DNA of 64,000 bases, from NCBI RefSeq assembly GCF_000515335.1, contig NZ_KI911563.1:3624869-3688868 (forward strand), read 5' to 3'. Position 1 is the first letter of the stretch, and each line of letters starts with the position of its first letter. The translations under genes were made by a program, and so were the position numbers. The stretch is from Cohnella panacarvi Gsoil 349 (lineage in GTDB: Bacteria; Bacillota; Bacilli; Paenibacillales; Paenibacillaceae). The notes under the pieces were generated by a model. It did not search any database and was not told where the DNA came from. It was given only the letters and a program-made list of their open reading frames with translations. This document shows positions 44,341 through 53,340 of this stretch, in pieces.

Positions 44341-44960
44341 TGCTTACGATCGGAATCGCAGGCGGAACCGGCTCGGGTAAAACGACGGTAGCCCGCGCGG
44401 TCATCGACCGCCTCGGCGCGGATAAGGTGACCTTCATTTCGCAGGACAATTACTACAAAGACCATCCTCACCTTTCGATGGCGGAGCGGGAGAAGATCAA
44501 CTACGACCACCCGCTCGTATTCGAGAACGAACTGTTGATCGAGCACCTGAAGCAACTGAGCGAGGGGCAGCCGGCAGAGGCTCCGGTATACGATTTCACG
44601 ACGCACTCCCGGTTCCCGAACAAGACGATCACGCTCGCGCCGTGCAAAATCGTCGTCGTCGAAGGGCTGCACGTGCTGTCCGACGAGAAGCTTCGCGAGA
44701 TGATCGACATCAAAGTGTTCGTGGACACCGACCCCGACGTGCGGATTCTGCGCAGGGTGCTTCGCGACATCGAAGAACGCGGCCGCTCGATCCATTCGAT
44801 CCACGAGCAATATTTGAAGACGGTGAAGCCGATGCACGAGGCGTTTATCGAGCCTTCCAAGAAATACGCGGACCTCATTATCCCGCAAGGCGGGGAGAAC
44901 GAAGTCGGAATTCAATTGCTGTCCGTCCTGATGGAGAAGCATTTGGTGGCGAAAATGTAG
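44341..44960 (+). CDS. udk: Uridine kinase
   Basis: 206 residues from ATG 44341. Phosphorylates uridine and cytidine in pyrimidine salvage. Walker A is IGIAGGTGSGKTTVARAV; FISQDNYYKDH, NYDHPLVFENELL and RRVLRDIEERGRSIHSIHEQYLKTVKPMHEAFIEPSKKYADLIIPQGG are the diagnostic Udk segments. Full family length, monocistronic. Confidence 0.97.
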
Positions 44961-45352
44961 TTGGAGGATTCCGGATTCCGGATAGACAATTGCTCATCCT
45001 TACGCCTATAATGGGGGTAATTTTGAGTTTAGGCGGGATCATGTGACCAACTAATGTGTTCGAGACGATCGGTTAGCGGCTTCTTGCCGAACTGAATACG
45101 CCGGGAGCATGCAACGCGGGAAGCCACCCGAATCGGTAGGCTAGCTTCGTTGTCCGCAAACTCGGGCTTGTCCGATTTGAACACATTGAACATTAACGCG
45201 CTTAAACGATAGCTGGGATCGATTAGACGAGAAGTCCGTCTATTCATCGTTGTCATCGCCATCGTGCCGTGAGTGAACATTCGTTCATTCGCGGCTTTTT
45301 TGCGTTCGCCATGCCTCGTCCATCTAATTAAAGTCCCGAGAGGAGTCAATAT
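44961..45352. other. Long intergenic region with terminator; possible small minus-strand ORF
   Basis: Nearly 400 bp. On the minus strand an open frame near 45029-45265 reads MNRRTSRLIDPSYRLSAL then MFNVFKSDKPEFADNEASLP, but I see no ribosome site and no known family. Nothing is firmly supported on the plus strand. A hairpin terminator sits at 45266-45302. Confidence 0.35.
45266..45302 (+). terminator. Rho-independent terminator
   Basis: GCCGTGAGTGAAC and GTTCATTCGCGGC form a stem (with G-T pairs) followed by TTTTTT. It lies 300 bp after udk and 50 bp before the amidase gene. Confidence 0.6.
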
Positions 45353-46831
45353 ATGCGAAATCAAATAGAACAATGGTTGTCGGAAACGGATATTGCCGCC
45401 ATGCAAGCAGCAATGGAGGCAGGGGAGATCAGCTCGGAGGACCTTGTGCGGGGTTACCTCGGGCGGATCGAGAAGTTCGATCCGCGCATTAACGCCGTGC
45501 TTGAGATTAATCCCGATGCGACGGCGATCGCCCGCGGGCTTGACGAAGAGCGTGCTGCTCGGGGAAGCCGAGGCCCGCTGCACGGTATCCCGGTCCTACT
45601 GAAAGACAACATCGATACCGGAGACCTCATGCATACGAGCGCGGGATCGGTCGCTCTGGCCGATTCCATCGCCAGGGGAGACGCGTTCATCGCAGCTCGG
45701 CTGCGGGAAGCCGGAGCCGTCATTCTCGGCAAAGCGAACATGACGGAGTGGTCCAACTTCATGTCCAGCCGTATGCCGGCCGGCTACAGCTCGCGCGGAG
45801 GCCAGGTTATCAATCCATACGGCGCCGATGTATTCGTAAGCGGATCGAGCTCCGGCCCGGCGGCCGCGACTGCGGCTAGCTTCGCCGCGGCGGCGATCGG
45901 GACCGAGACGGCGGGCTCGATCGTCGGCCCGGCCAGCCAACACAACGTCGTCGGCATTAAGCCGACGGTCGGCCTCCTGAGCCGCTCCGGCATTATCCCG
46001 ATCTCGAGCAGCCAAGATACGGCAGGACCGATCGCGAGATCGGTCGCGGACGCCGCGATCGTCCTCGGCGCGATGACCGGTCTCGACGAACGCGATCCGG
46101 CCATGCGGACGGCGGCTCGGCGAGATTGCGCGGACTATACGCCGTTCTTGGACGCGGACTTCCTGAAGCAAGCGCGTATCGGCATTCCGAGACACTATTA
46201 CAACCATCTCGATGCCGAGCGGCTGGCGTTAATGGAAACGGCGATCGCCGACTTGAGAAGCGCGGGAGCTGCCGTCATCGATCCCGTAGAGCTCTATATC
46301 GAGCAGCTTCCTTGGAATAACGATGTGATAACCTACGAATTCAAGCGGGGCATCAACGCGTACTTGTCCGAGCTTCCGCCGTCCGCTCCCGTGCGAAGCT
46401 TATCGCAGCTAATCGCCTATAACGGGCAGCATGCGGAGACTGCCGCGAGATACGGGCAAGACGTGCTGGAACTATCGGAAGCGAATACGCTGACCGAAGA
46501 GGAATACGCGCGCAAAAAGCAGGAGTACTCGGTGCTCGCGCGAACGCGGGGCATCGACTACGTGCTTGAGCAGCATCGTCTCGACGCGCTCATGCTGCCG
46601 GGCGACGTAGACGGCATGTATATCGCGGCGCGACTCGGCTACCCGCTGATTTCCGTTCCGGCCGGCTTCGTCCGGAAAGGTACGATTGATGCGGACGGCG
46701 ACCCGACGAAAGGACCTTTCGGCGTCGTCTTCTCCGCCGGCGCGTACAGCGAACCTACGCTGATCAAGATCGCCTACGGATACGAGCAAGCGACGCGGCA
46801 CCATGCTCCGTTTATATTGAAAGAGGTGTAA
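45353..46831 (+). CDS. Amidase-signature enzyme
   Basis: 492 residues, GAGAGGAG ribosome site. Amidase signature family with the Ser-cisSer-Lys triad: Lys in GIPVLLKDNIDTG, and FVSGSSSGPAAATAASFAAAAIGTETAGSIVGPASQHNVVGIKPTVG (cis-Ser and nucleophile Ser). Length fits stand-alone amidases, and no gatB/gatC neighbours are present, so it is not the tRNA amidotransferase subunit. Substrate unknown. The APH-type kinase starts 5 bp downstream. Confidence 0.92.
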   Translation: MRNQIEQWLSETDIAAMQAAMEAGEISSEDLVRGYLGRIEKFDPRINAVLEINPDATAIARGLDEERAARGSRGPLHGIPVLLKDNIDTGDLMHTSAGSVALADSIARGDAFIAARLREAGAVILGKANMTEWSNFMSSRMPAGYSSRGGQVINPYGADVFVSGSSSGPAAATAASFAAAAIGTETAGSIVGPASQHNVVGIKPTVGLLSRSGIIPISSSQDTAGPIARSVADAAIVLGAMTGLDERDPAMRTAARRDCADYTPFLDADFLKQARIGIPRHYYNHLDAERLALMETAIADLRSAGAAVIDPVELYIEQLPWNNDVITYEFKRGINAYLSELPPSAPVRSLSQLIAYNGQHAETAARYGQDVLELSEANTLTEEEYARKKQEYSVLARTRGIDYVLEQHRLDALMLPGDVDGMYIAARLGYPLISVPAGFVRKGTIDADGDPTKGPFGVVFSAGAYSEPTLIKIAYGYEQATRHHAPFILKEV

Positions 46832-46836
46832 AGAAG

Positions 46837-47763
46837 ATGTCCGCATACGAGAGACCTAATCCGGACCAAGCCGATATCGAACGCGTACTGCGCGAGCACT
46901 TCCCATCTCCGGTTGCCGATATCGCCGAACTGAAGGGCGGCAACTTGGGCGGCGTATACCGTTTCGTCCACGAAGGAGAGAAATACGTCGTTAAGTTCAC
47001 GTCGCTGACGGAAGGGTTCGATACCGAACGATTCGTCTCTCACCTGCTGACGAGCAGCGGAATTCCGTTTCCTAAGTGCATCGCCGTCGGCAAGCATGGA
47101 CCGCAGCTTAGCTATGTTATTTTCGATTGGATCGAGGGCGGCGTATTGGCGGATTACCCGGACGACCGGAAAGCACGGCAGGTTCCCGAACTGGTTCGCC
47201 TGTTGACCCGCATGAATCATATCGACGTAAGCGCGACTAGCGGATACGGAAGAATCCAGCCGAACGGCGACGGGGCGCATGTCACGTGGCGGGAATGTCT
47301 GGACGCGACTTTCGCGGAGGATCAGACGGGGACGTTCTGGGAGAACTGGACCGACTTATTCCATACGACCCGGCTCGAGAGAGACGTGTTCGAAGAGTGC
47401 CGCGCGCGGATGATGGCTTACGCCCCCTATAACGAACCGCACCGGCATTTTGTCCATGGCGACCTGCATCCTTGGAATATCCTTTCGGACGGCGAACGGA
47501 TTACGGGCTTTATCGACGGCAACTTCGCCTACGGGGATTATCTTATCGATCTCGCGACGCTAGAAGGGATTCTCGGACGGGTAGGCATTATTGAAGCGTA
47601 TGAGCGCTATCAGGAGCAATCGGGCATCGTCATCCCGCATTTCAAGGAACGGCTCGTCGGCGCGCATTATTACAAAGGGCTAGACGGACTCCGCTTTTAC
47701 GCGAAAATGGGCATGGACGACGGGTACGACTATATTCGAAGCTTTATGCTTAATTTGGTTTAA
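46837..47763 (+). CDS. Aminoglycoside phosphotransferase-family kinase
   Basis: 308 residues. Protein-kinase-like fold of the APH/choline kinase family: FVHEGEKYVVKFTSL (ATP Lys), YVIFDWIEGG hinge, catalytic loop HRHFVHGDLHPWNILSDG (HxDxxxxN) and metal Asp in TGFIDGNFAYGDYLIDLA. The final motif FIDGNFA differs from the usual FIDWxxA/G. Substrate unknown; antibiotic resistance is not implied. It may be cotranscribed with the amidase. Confidence 0.88.
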   Translation: MSAYERPNPDQADIERVLREHFPSPVADIAELKGGNLGGVYRFVHEGEKYVVKFTSLTEGFDTERFVSHLLTSSGIPFPKCIAVGKHGPQLSYVIFDWIEGGVLADYPDDRKARQVPELVRLLTRMNHIDVSATSGYGRIQPNGDGAHVTWRECLDATFAEDQTGTFWENWTDLFHTTRLERDVFEECRARMMAYAPYNEPHRHFVHGDLHPWNILSDGERITGFIDGNFAYGDYLIDLATLEGILGRVGIIEAYERYQEQSGIVIPHFKERLVGAHYYKGLDGLRFYAKMGMDDGYDYIRSFMLNLV

Positions 47764-47834
47764 TTCTCCTCTAAGTCTTTTTTAAGGTTCGGCTTGTACA
47801 ATAGTGCCATGAAGCGGAACCGGAGGGGCGCGGC

Positions 47835-48512
47835 TTGAGAATACTCGTGGTGGAAGACGATCGGCCGTTGCGCGACGCGGTCGTGACCTTGCTCAAGGAA
47901 GAAGCCTATCAGGTGGACGAAGCGGACAACGGGTCCGACGGGGCACATCTGGCGAGGCTGCGGGTTCACGACTTGATCGTCCTTGATATTATGCTCCCCG
48001 GCATGAGCGGACTGGCCGTGCTATCGGATATAAGGTCGAGCGGCAACGCCGCGCCGGTCCTGCTGCTTACCGCGCTTGACAGCGTGGACGAACGCGTAAG
48101 GGGACTCGACTCCGGCGCGGACGACTATTTGATCAAGCCGTTCGCGACTCCGGAACTTCTGGCGCGAATCCGGGTGTTGCTCAGACGTCATTCGCAGGGA
48201 TCGCCGGACGGCGAGATCGGTTACGGGGAATTGACGGTGAAATGTCAGGCGATGGAAGGCTACGCCCGCTGCGAGCCGCTGAAGCTGACGCTGAAGGAAT
48301 TCGAGCTGATGGAGTATTTGATGCTGAACCGGGAGCAAATTCTGACGAAGGAGCAGTTGCTCGACCGGGTGTGGGGCATCGATTCGGAAGCGGGAATCGG
48401 CGTTGTCGACGTATACGTGCATTATTTGCGCAAGAAGCTGGCTCCCTTCGGGTGCGACGGTTACATCCATACGATTCGCGGAGTCGGCTATATGTTGAAG
48501 GAGAAGCGCTAA
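47835..48512 (+). CDS. OmpR-family response regulator
   Basis: 225 residues, TTG start preceded by GGAGGGG. Receiver domain with Asp8/Asp9 and phosphoacceptor Asp51 (HDLIVLDIMLPGMSG), Thr in LLLTALDS and Lys in DYLIKPF. C-terminal winged-helix domain: LTLKEFELMEYLMLNREQILTKEQLLDRVWG. Overlaps the kinase gene start by one base. The neighbouring four-half-site boxes at 50118 and 51754 are good candidate targets, as OmpR/PhoB-type regulators bind direct repeats with 11-bp spacing. Confidence 0.95.
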   Translation: MRILVVEDDRPLRDAVVTLLKEEAYQVDEADNGSDGAHLARLRVHDLIVLDIMLPGMSGLAVLSDIRSSGNAAPVLLLTALDSVDERVRGLDSGADDYLIKPFATPELLARIRVLLRRHSQGSPDGEIGYGELTVKCQAMEGYARCEPLKLTLKEFELMEYLMLNREQILTKEQLLDRVWGIDSEAGIGVVDVYVHYLRKKLAPFGCDGYIHTIRGVGYMLKEKR

Positions 48513-49780
48513 TGTTCAATCGTATTCATAGGCAGCTGACGATTCGCAACGCGGCCATTCTATCTGTTATTCTGATAGGCTTGAATTTGTTCGTCTATTT
48601 TACGATGAAAGAGATGCTGTTCGAGCAGATCGACCGATCGATTAACCAAATAGATTATCGTCGAGAATTCACTATCGTTTCGAGCAAGAACATTATGCTT
48701 GACATCGGCGAGACGGATCGTCCGATTATTAAGCTATTATGGTCGGAAGACGGCCGAGTGCTGCCGATGCCTGGAAGCAGCATGTTCAGCGAGGCTCAGC
48801 TTAAGCAGCTTGAACCGGCAGGGTTCTCCGTCGAACCGCGAACGGTGAAGGTGGACGGGCAATATTTTCGCGTAAAAAACAACATGTATCCGATCCTCAA
48901 CAATTTGTTGGTAGGTATTGACGGCAATATATATAACGTAACGAAAATTCAACTGTTGATTAACGTTTCGGCGGAGATCGGCATGCTGAAACGTCTGAAA
49001 TTCATTATGCTCATGGGCGGGGCTCTCGGGATAATCGTCGCGATAGCGGCCGGTTACTATCTTGCGAACCGAGCGCTTATACCGATCCGCAAGTCGATGG
49101 AACGACAGCAGCAATTCGTCTCGGACGCCTCGCATGAGCTACGAACTCCGCTGTCCGTTATTCAAGCGAATACGGAGCTGCTTCTTCGCCATCCCGAGCA
49201 TACGATCGAACAAGATAGCGGTACTATTTCGACCGTGTTGCAGGAAACGAGGCGAATGAGCAAGCTTGTGGGCAGTTTGTTGATGCTAGCCAGGTCAGAC
49301 TCCAACCAACTGGAGCTGGAACGAAGGCCGGTGCTGCTCGATCTGATCGTACGGGAGAGCGTTGGCAAGATGCAGATGCTGGCAGACCACAAGCATATCG
49401 TTCTCCAAACGGATGTTGACACGCCTATTTCGATGTATGCCGATGAAGAGCGGCTTCACCAGCTTTTAATCATCGTGCTAGACAACGCGATCAAGTACAC
49501 GCCGGAAGGCGGCGTCGTTCGGGTCACGTGCCGCAAGCTTGCGCACTCGGCGCAGCTTGAGATCGAAGATACCGGCATCGGTATAGAGCCGGACGGTTTG
49601 CCGCATGTCTTCGATCGCTTCTATCGCGGCGATAAGTCGCGTTCGCGGCATGATGGCGGCACAGGGCTTGGGCTGGCCATCGCCAAATGGATCGTGGAGC
49701 GTCACGTCGGCAAAATCCGGATCGAGAGCAAGCTCATGATCGGGACGCAAGTGTATATTACGTTGCCGATGCAGCGGTAG
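48512..49780 (+). CDS. Membrane sensor histidine kinase
   Basis: 422 residues from ATG 48512, overlapping the regulator stop. Two membrane segments (~15-35 and ~165-188) flank an extracytoplasmic sensor of ~130 residues. H-box FVSDASHELRTPLSVI, N-box LLIIVLDNAIKYTPEGG, and G boxes IEDTGIGIEPDGL and GGTGLGLAIAKWIV complete the kinase. The signal may concern the envelope substrate handled by the downstream lipoproteins and exporter. A strong terminator follows. Confidence 0.96.
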   Translation: MFNRIHRQLTIRNAAILSVILIGLNLFVYFTMKEMLFEQIDRSINQIDYRREFTIVSSKNIMLDIGETDRPIIKLLWSEDGRVLPMPGSSMFSEAQLKQLEPAGFSVEPRTVKVDGQYFRVKNNMYPILNNLLVGIDGNIYNVTKIQLLINVSAEIGMLKRLKFIMLMGGALGIIVAIAAGYYLANRALIPIRKSMERQQQFVSDASHELRTPLSVIQANTELLLRHPEHTIEQDSGTISTVLQETRRMSKLVGSLLMLARSDSNQLELERRPVLLDLIVRESVGKMQMLADHKHIVLQTDVDTPISMYADEERLHQLLIIVLDNAIKYTPEGGVVRVTCRKLAHSAQLEIEDTGIGIEPDGLPHVFDRFYRGDKSRSRHDGGTGLGLAIAKWIVERHVGKIRIESKLMIGTQVYITLPMQR

Positions 49781-49784
49781 GGGA

Positions 49785-49824
49785 ACGCGGCAGATTGCTC
49801 TTTAGCATTCTGCCGCGTTTTTTT
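49785..49824 (+). terminator. Rho-independent terminator
   Basis: ACGCGGCAGA and TCTGCCGCGT stem, followed by TTTTTT; ends the two-component operon. Confidence 0.85.
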
Positions 49825-49880
49825 CGTCGAGGCGCAACTCGATCTTTCCGCGGACCAGTCGCACCAAGCACAATTTAACA

Positions 49881-50063
49881 GCACGAAATACAGGTAGTGC
49901 GACGAACCATCATCAACCCAAACGCGTCGGCTGCACGAAATACAGTTGTCCGACGAACCAGCATCAACCAAGTTACTCCCGTAACTCGCCGCCACCGCGC
50001 TATACCGAGCATCCATGCCATTTCCCCTCCAGTAACACGCCGCCACCGCGTTATACCGAGCAT
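49881..50063. repeat. Intergenic direct repeats with 51-52-bp period
   Basis: GCACGAAATACAG... occurs at 49881 and 49933 (52 bp apart); GTAACTCGCCGCCACCGCG... at 49981 and 50032 (51 bp apart, three changes). No reading frame supported; these repeats and the promoter box at 50118 fill most of the gap 49781-50218. Confidence 0.75.
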
Positions 50064-50117
50064 GCTCTCGCCACTCTTACTTCCGCCATCCCCCTTTCTT
50101 ATCGTATCTTCAGCGTC

Positions 50118-50172
50118 TTTTAAGCTGATTTTCAGCCTCTCTAACGAAATTCTAAAAAATGTTAATTATAAT
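50118..50172 (+). promoter_or_regulatory. Response-regulator box and promoter of first binding lipoprotein
   Basis: TTTTAAGCTGATTTTCAGC followed by two TCTAA words spaced 11 bp gives four half-sites at 10-11-bp phase. A -10 TATAAT lies at 50167-50172, 49 bp from the box start. No good -35 is seen, as expected for an activator-dependent promoter. Confidence 0.75.
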
Positions 50173-50218
50173 CGATTTCGGATATAACATAACAAAATTT
50201 GGAAGGGTGTCGGAATCG

Positions 50219-51727
50219 ATGCTAAGAAGAATGAAGAATAAGGGAAAATTAGCCGCTTGTCTTGCGATCACCCTAGCGATGACGGCGTGCATGTCTAGCG
50301 GCAAGAATGACATGGTCAAGCTGGACCCGGATGCCAAAGGAACGCTTAAGATCGTCTACCCCAACGAAATGGATTTTTATGCGCGGTACGGCAACGCGTT
50401 CAAGGCGATGTTCCCGAATATTGAATTGGAAATTATCTCTACCAGCATTACGTTCACGAATGCAAGCGAGGAAGAGATTAAGGAGAAGTTGAAAGACAGC
50501 ATCAAGCCACCGACGCCAGAGGAGATTCTGGAAGAGCAGCAGCCGGACGTGCTTTTCTTAAGCGTGGACGAGTACGAGCGTTTGGCCAAGAAAGGTCGTC
50601 TGTACGACCTGGATGCAGTGATGAAGCGAGACAAGTTCGACATCGACAGTTACCATCCGCCCTTCGTCGAATTGCTCAAATCGCTCGGCGACGGGAAGTT
50701 GTACGGGCTTAGTCCCACATTCACAAGCAGGGCGTTGTTTTATAACAAAAATTTGTTCGATCAATACGGCGTTCCGTATCCGACGGACGACATGAGTTGG
50801 GAGGAGGTGCTCCAGCTCGCCGCTCGGTTCCCGGTGCATAAAGACGGAGACGCTCCTCTATACGGGTTATCACTGTATTCCGAATATCGTACGCCGCTTT
50901 CTTTGATCGCTTCGATTGGCGATGCCAAGGGATTATCGGCGTTTAATGAAGAAGATGCAACGTTCAATATCGATACCCCGGAATGGAAGAGAATTTTCCA
51001 AACGGTCATCGACGGGTATAAATCGGGAAGCATCGCGCTACCGCAAAGCGATAACGGCTCGAACACCATGGGTCTTACCGTGTATAGCGGGCAACAAATG
51101 GGAGAGATGATTGGCGTCAATCCAGGCTCCGCGAAGTTTCAGGACGGACAAGCGGCGATGGCGATCGACGAAGCTACGCTGATGGACACGATGCTCCAGG
51201 CCAAGCGGATGGGCGGCAAAATTGTCGTCGAGGACATAAAAGGTTCGAGTATGCACATTAGCCACGGGGACGGTTCCAACCCGGGAGAACCGTTCGATTG
51301 GGATGTCGTCTCGCTTCCCGTGGATCCTTCCATGCCTGACGTCGCCGGCGGATTGCGTTTGAACAATTTGATCGCAATCAATGCGTCGTCGGCGAACTTA
51401 TCGGCTGCTTGGGAATTTATGAAGCTGGTCAACGGCGAGAAAATGTCCAAAACCGGCTTATCGGCGATCCAAGGGCTGTCTACGCGCACGGCATTAAAGA
51501 AGAACGTCGAAGGGAAAAACATTGATGCGTTCTATGCGCATGGAGTCAACATGCAGCCGAAGTTCGAATTTTCGTTCGCTATATTTGACTGGGATTTCTC
51601 GGAGTTTGTGTCCGCCCGCATCCGCAAAGTCGTGGACGGCGAGGAGACGCTTGATGCTGCGATCGCCGCCATCCAAGCGGAAGGGCGAGTCGTATGGAAT
51701 AGAATCGTGAACGAGAATCCGCAATGA
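50219..51727 (+). CDS. Substrate-binding lipoprotein 1
   Basis: 502 residues from ATG 50219 (GGAAGGGTG upstream). Lipoprotein signal with lipobox LAMTAC (residues ~19-24). Family-1-like extracellular solute-binding fold: KIVYPNEMDFYARYGNAF, GLSPTFTSRALFYNKNLFDQYGVPYPTDDMSWEEVLQLA and AWEFMKLVNGEKMSKTGLSAIQGLSTRTAL. No importer permease gene is in the locus; instead it is followed by a paralogue and an export-type ABC set, so it may sense or deliver a ligand to those. Promoter carries the shared box. Confidence 0.9.
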   Translation: MLRRMKNKGKLAACLAITLAMTACMSSGKNDMVKLDPDAKGTLKIVYPNEMDFYARYGNAFKAMFPNIELEIISTSITFTNASEEEIKEKLKDSIKPPTPEEILEEQQPDVLFLSVDEYERLAKKGRLYDLDAVMKRDKFDIDSYHPPFVELLKSLGDGKLYGLSPTFTSRALFYNKNLFDQYGVPYPTDDMSWEEVLQLAARFPVHKDGDAPLYGLSLYSEYRTPLSLIASIGDAKGLSAFNEEDATFNIDTPEWKRIFQTVIDGYKSGSIALPQSDNGSNTMGLTVYSGQQMGEMIGVNPGSAKFQDGQAAMAIDEATLMDTMLQAKRMGGKIVVEDIKGSSMHISHGDGSNPGEPFDWDVVSLPVDPSMPDVAGGLRLNNLIAINASSANLSAAWEFMKLVNGEKMSKTGLSAIQGLSTRTALKKNVEGKNIDAFYAHGVNMQPKFEFSFAIFDWDFSEFVSARIRKVVDGEETLDAAIAAIQAEGRVVWNRIVNENPQ

Positions 51728-51753
51728 CGATTTCTAATTTGAAATTTACTTTA

Positions 51754-51808
51754 TTTTAAGCTGATTTTCAGCTATTCTAACGGTTTTCTAAAAATCCTTC
51801 CTCATACT
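51754..51808 (+). promoter_or_regulatory. Response-regulator box and promoter of second binding lipoprotein
   Basis: Near-copy of the box at 50118: TTTTAAGCTGATTTTCAGC then two TCTAA words 11 bp apart. The -10-like CATACT (51803-51808) is again 49 bp from the box start. Confidence 0.75.
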
Positions 51809-51855
51809 GGGTTGTGGGTCATAGATCCAAACTTAATGGAAGGGTGATAGAAACG

Positions 51856-53340
51856 ATGAGAAGGGTGAACGGAACCAAGGCGGGGTTGTTGTGCCTCGCG
51901 ATGACGCTGACTCTGTCGGCGTGCTCGTCGGGAGGCAACGACAAGGAAGGGCTCGCGAAGCTCGACCGGGAGGACAAAGGCTCGCTTAAGGTCGCTTACT
52001 TCAATGACCAGGCTTTCTATACGCAGTACGGCAACGCGTTCCAAGCGATGTTCCCTAACGTCGAAGTGGAGGTCGTCTCCACGCAGTCCGTGTTCGATGC
52101 GGAAGACCCGCTCGCGGCGATGGAGAAGCTGATCGACGAGCAGCAGCCGGACGTTCTCTACTTAAACGAGGACGAGTACGCGGCGTTGGCGAAGAAAGGC
52201 AAGCTTTACGACCTCGACGCAGTGACCAAACAAGACGAGTTCGATATCGGCGCTTTCCAGCCCTCCGTCATCGAGCTGCTTAAGGCTCGCGGAGACGGCA
52301 AGCTGTACGGGCTTAGTCCGAGCTTCTCCAGCTATGCGCTGTACTACAACAAGGGTTTGTTCGACTCGAACGGGATACCTCATCCGACGGACGGCATGAG
52401 CTGGGACGAGGTTATGAAGCTGGCTGCCCGTTTTCCGGTGAAAAGGGACGGAGAAGACGCGTTATTCGGCATATCCCTGCCATCCTCCGCCCAAGATCCG
52501 TTCGCTTTGATCCGCACGATCGGCGAAGCCAAGGGACTTTCCTACGCGGATGCCGATGCCGGTACGGTGACGATCTCTTCGCCGGAATGGAAAGCGATCT
52601 TCCAATCGGTGATCGACGCCTATAAGTCGGGAAGCGTCACGATGCCGGGAAGCGGCGGAATGCAGGACGGGCTACGCCAAGGACAGGTCATGATTCGCAG
52701 AGGCGGCGGTGCCGCGATCACCTTCGGTCCGGATTCGATGCGGTTCCAGTCCGGACAAGCGGCGATGACGATCGACGGTCCGATGATGATGGACATGATG
52801 GACATGGGATCGAAGCTCGGAGGCGCGATCAGGATCGAAGGCGGTGCGAAATCATCCTCAGATGGCGGCGAGGTCAAACTTGGACCGAGCCCGTTCAAGA
52901 GCTTCGATTGGGACGTGGTCACGATCCCGGTCGATCCTTCCCAGCCGGACGTCGACGGGAGCTTGAGCTTGGACGAGGTGTTCTCCATTAACGCCTCATC
53001 CCAGAACTTATCCGCCGCATGGGAGCTCGTGAAATACATCAACGGCGAGCAACTGGCCAAAACCGGCATGAAAGGGCCATCCGCCTTGTCCTCCCGCACG
53101 GCTTACAAGAAAGACGCCGGCGGCAAGAACATCGACGCGTTCTACGCGCACGGCGCCAATACGCAATTGCTGCTGCAGGAGCTGCCTGCGGGTTTCGCCG
53201 AACCTTTCGCTACGATGGCTTCCGACTATATCAAGAAAGTCGTTGACGGCGCCGAAACGCTTGATAACGCGCTCGCCGCGATTCAGACGCAGGGACAAGA
53301 TTTGTTGACGAAAGCGGTCGTGGACGAGGATGGGCAATGA
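51856..53340 (+). CDS. Substrate-binding lipoprotein 2, paralogue
   Basis: 494 residues from ATG 51856 (GGAAGGGTGATAG). Lipobox LTLSAC. Strongly similar to lipoprotein 1 throughout (EQQPDVLYLNEDEYAALAKKGKLYDLDAV against EQQPDVLFLSVDEYERLAKKGRLYDLDAV), so it arose by local duplication. Conserved promoter box. Its stop overlaps the start of the ABC ATPase gene (ATGATG at 53337), joining it to the exporter operon. A Gly/Met-rich insert near residue 270-320 differs from copy 1. Confidence 0.92.
   Translation: MRRVNGTKAGLLCLAMTLTLSACSSGGNDKEGLAKLDREDKGSLKVAYFNDQAFYTQYGNAFQAMFPNVEVEVVSTQSVFDAEDPLAAMEKLIDEQQPDVLYLNEDEYAALAKKGKLYDLDAVTKQDEFDIGAFQPSVIELLKARGDGKLYGLSPSFSSYALYYNKGLFDSNGIPHPTDGMSWDEVMKLAARFPVKRDGEDALFGISLPSSAQDPFALIRTIGEAKGLSYADADAGTVTISSPEWKAIFQSVIDAYKSGSVTMPGSGGMQDGLRQGQVMIRRGGGAAITFGPDSMRFQSGQAAMTIDGPMMMDMMDMGSKLGGAIRIEGGAKSSSDGGEVKLGPSPFKSFDWDVVTIPVDPSQPDVDGSLSLDEVFSINASSQNLSAAWELVKYINGEQLAKTGMKGPSALSSRTAYKKDAGGKNIDAFYAHGANTQLLLQELPAGFAEPFATMASDYIKKVVDGAETLDNALAAIQTQGQDLLTKAVVDEDGQ

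Noticed and set aside
44961..45265. T-box or other leader RNA upstream of the amidase gene
   Set aside because: No T-box motif and no recognisable conserved aptamer; the terminator is the only clear structure.
45353..46831. GatA subunit of the tRNA amidotransferase
   Set aside because: No gatB or gatC nearby and the sequence fits stand-alone amidases better.
46837..47763. Aminoglycoside resistance gene
   Set aside because: Only the general APH fold is present; the substrate cannot be told and the final metal motif deviates, so resistance is not claimed.
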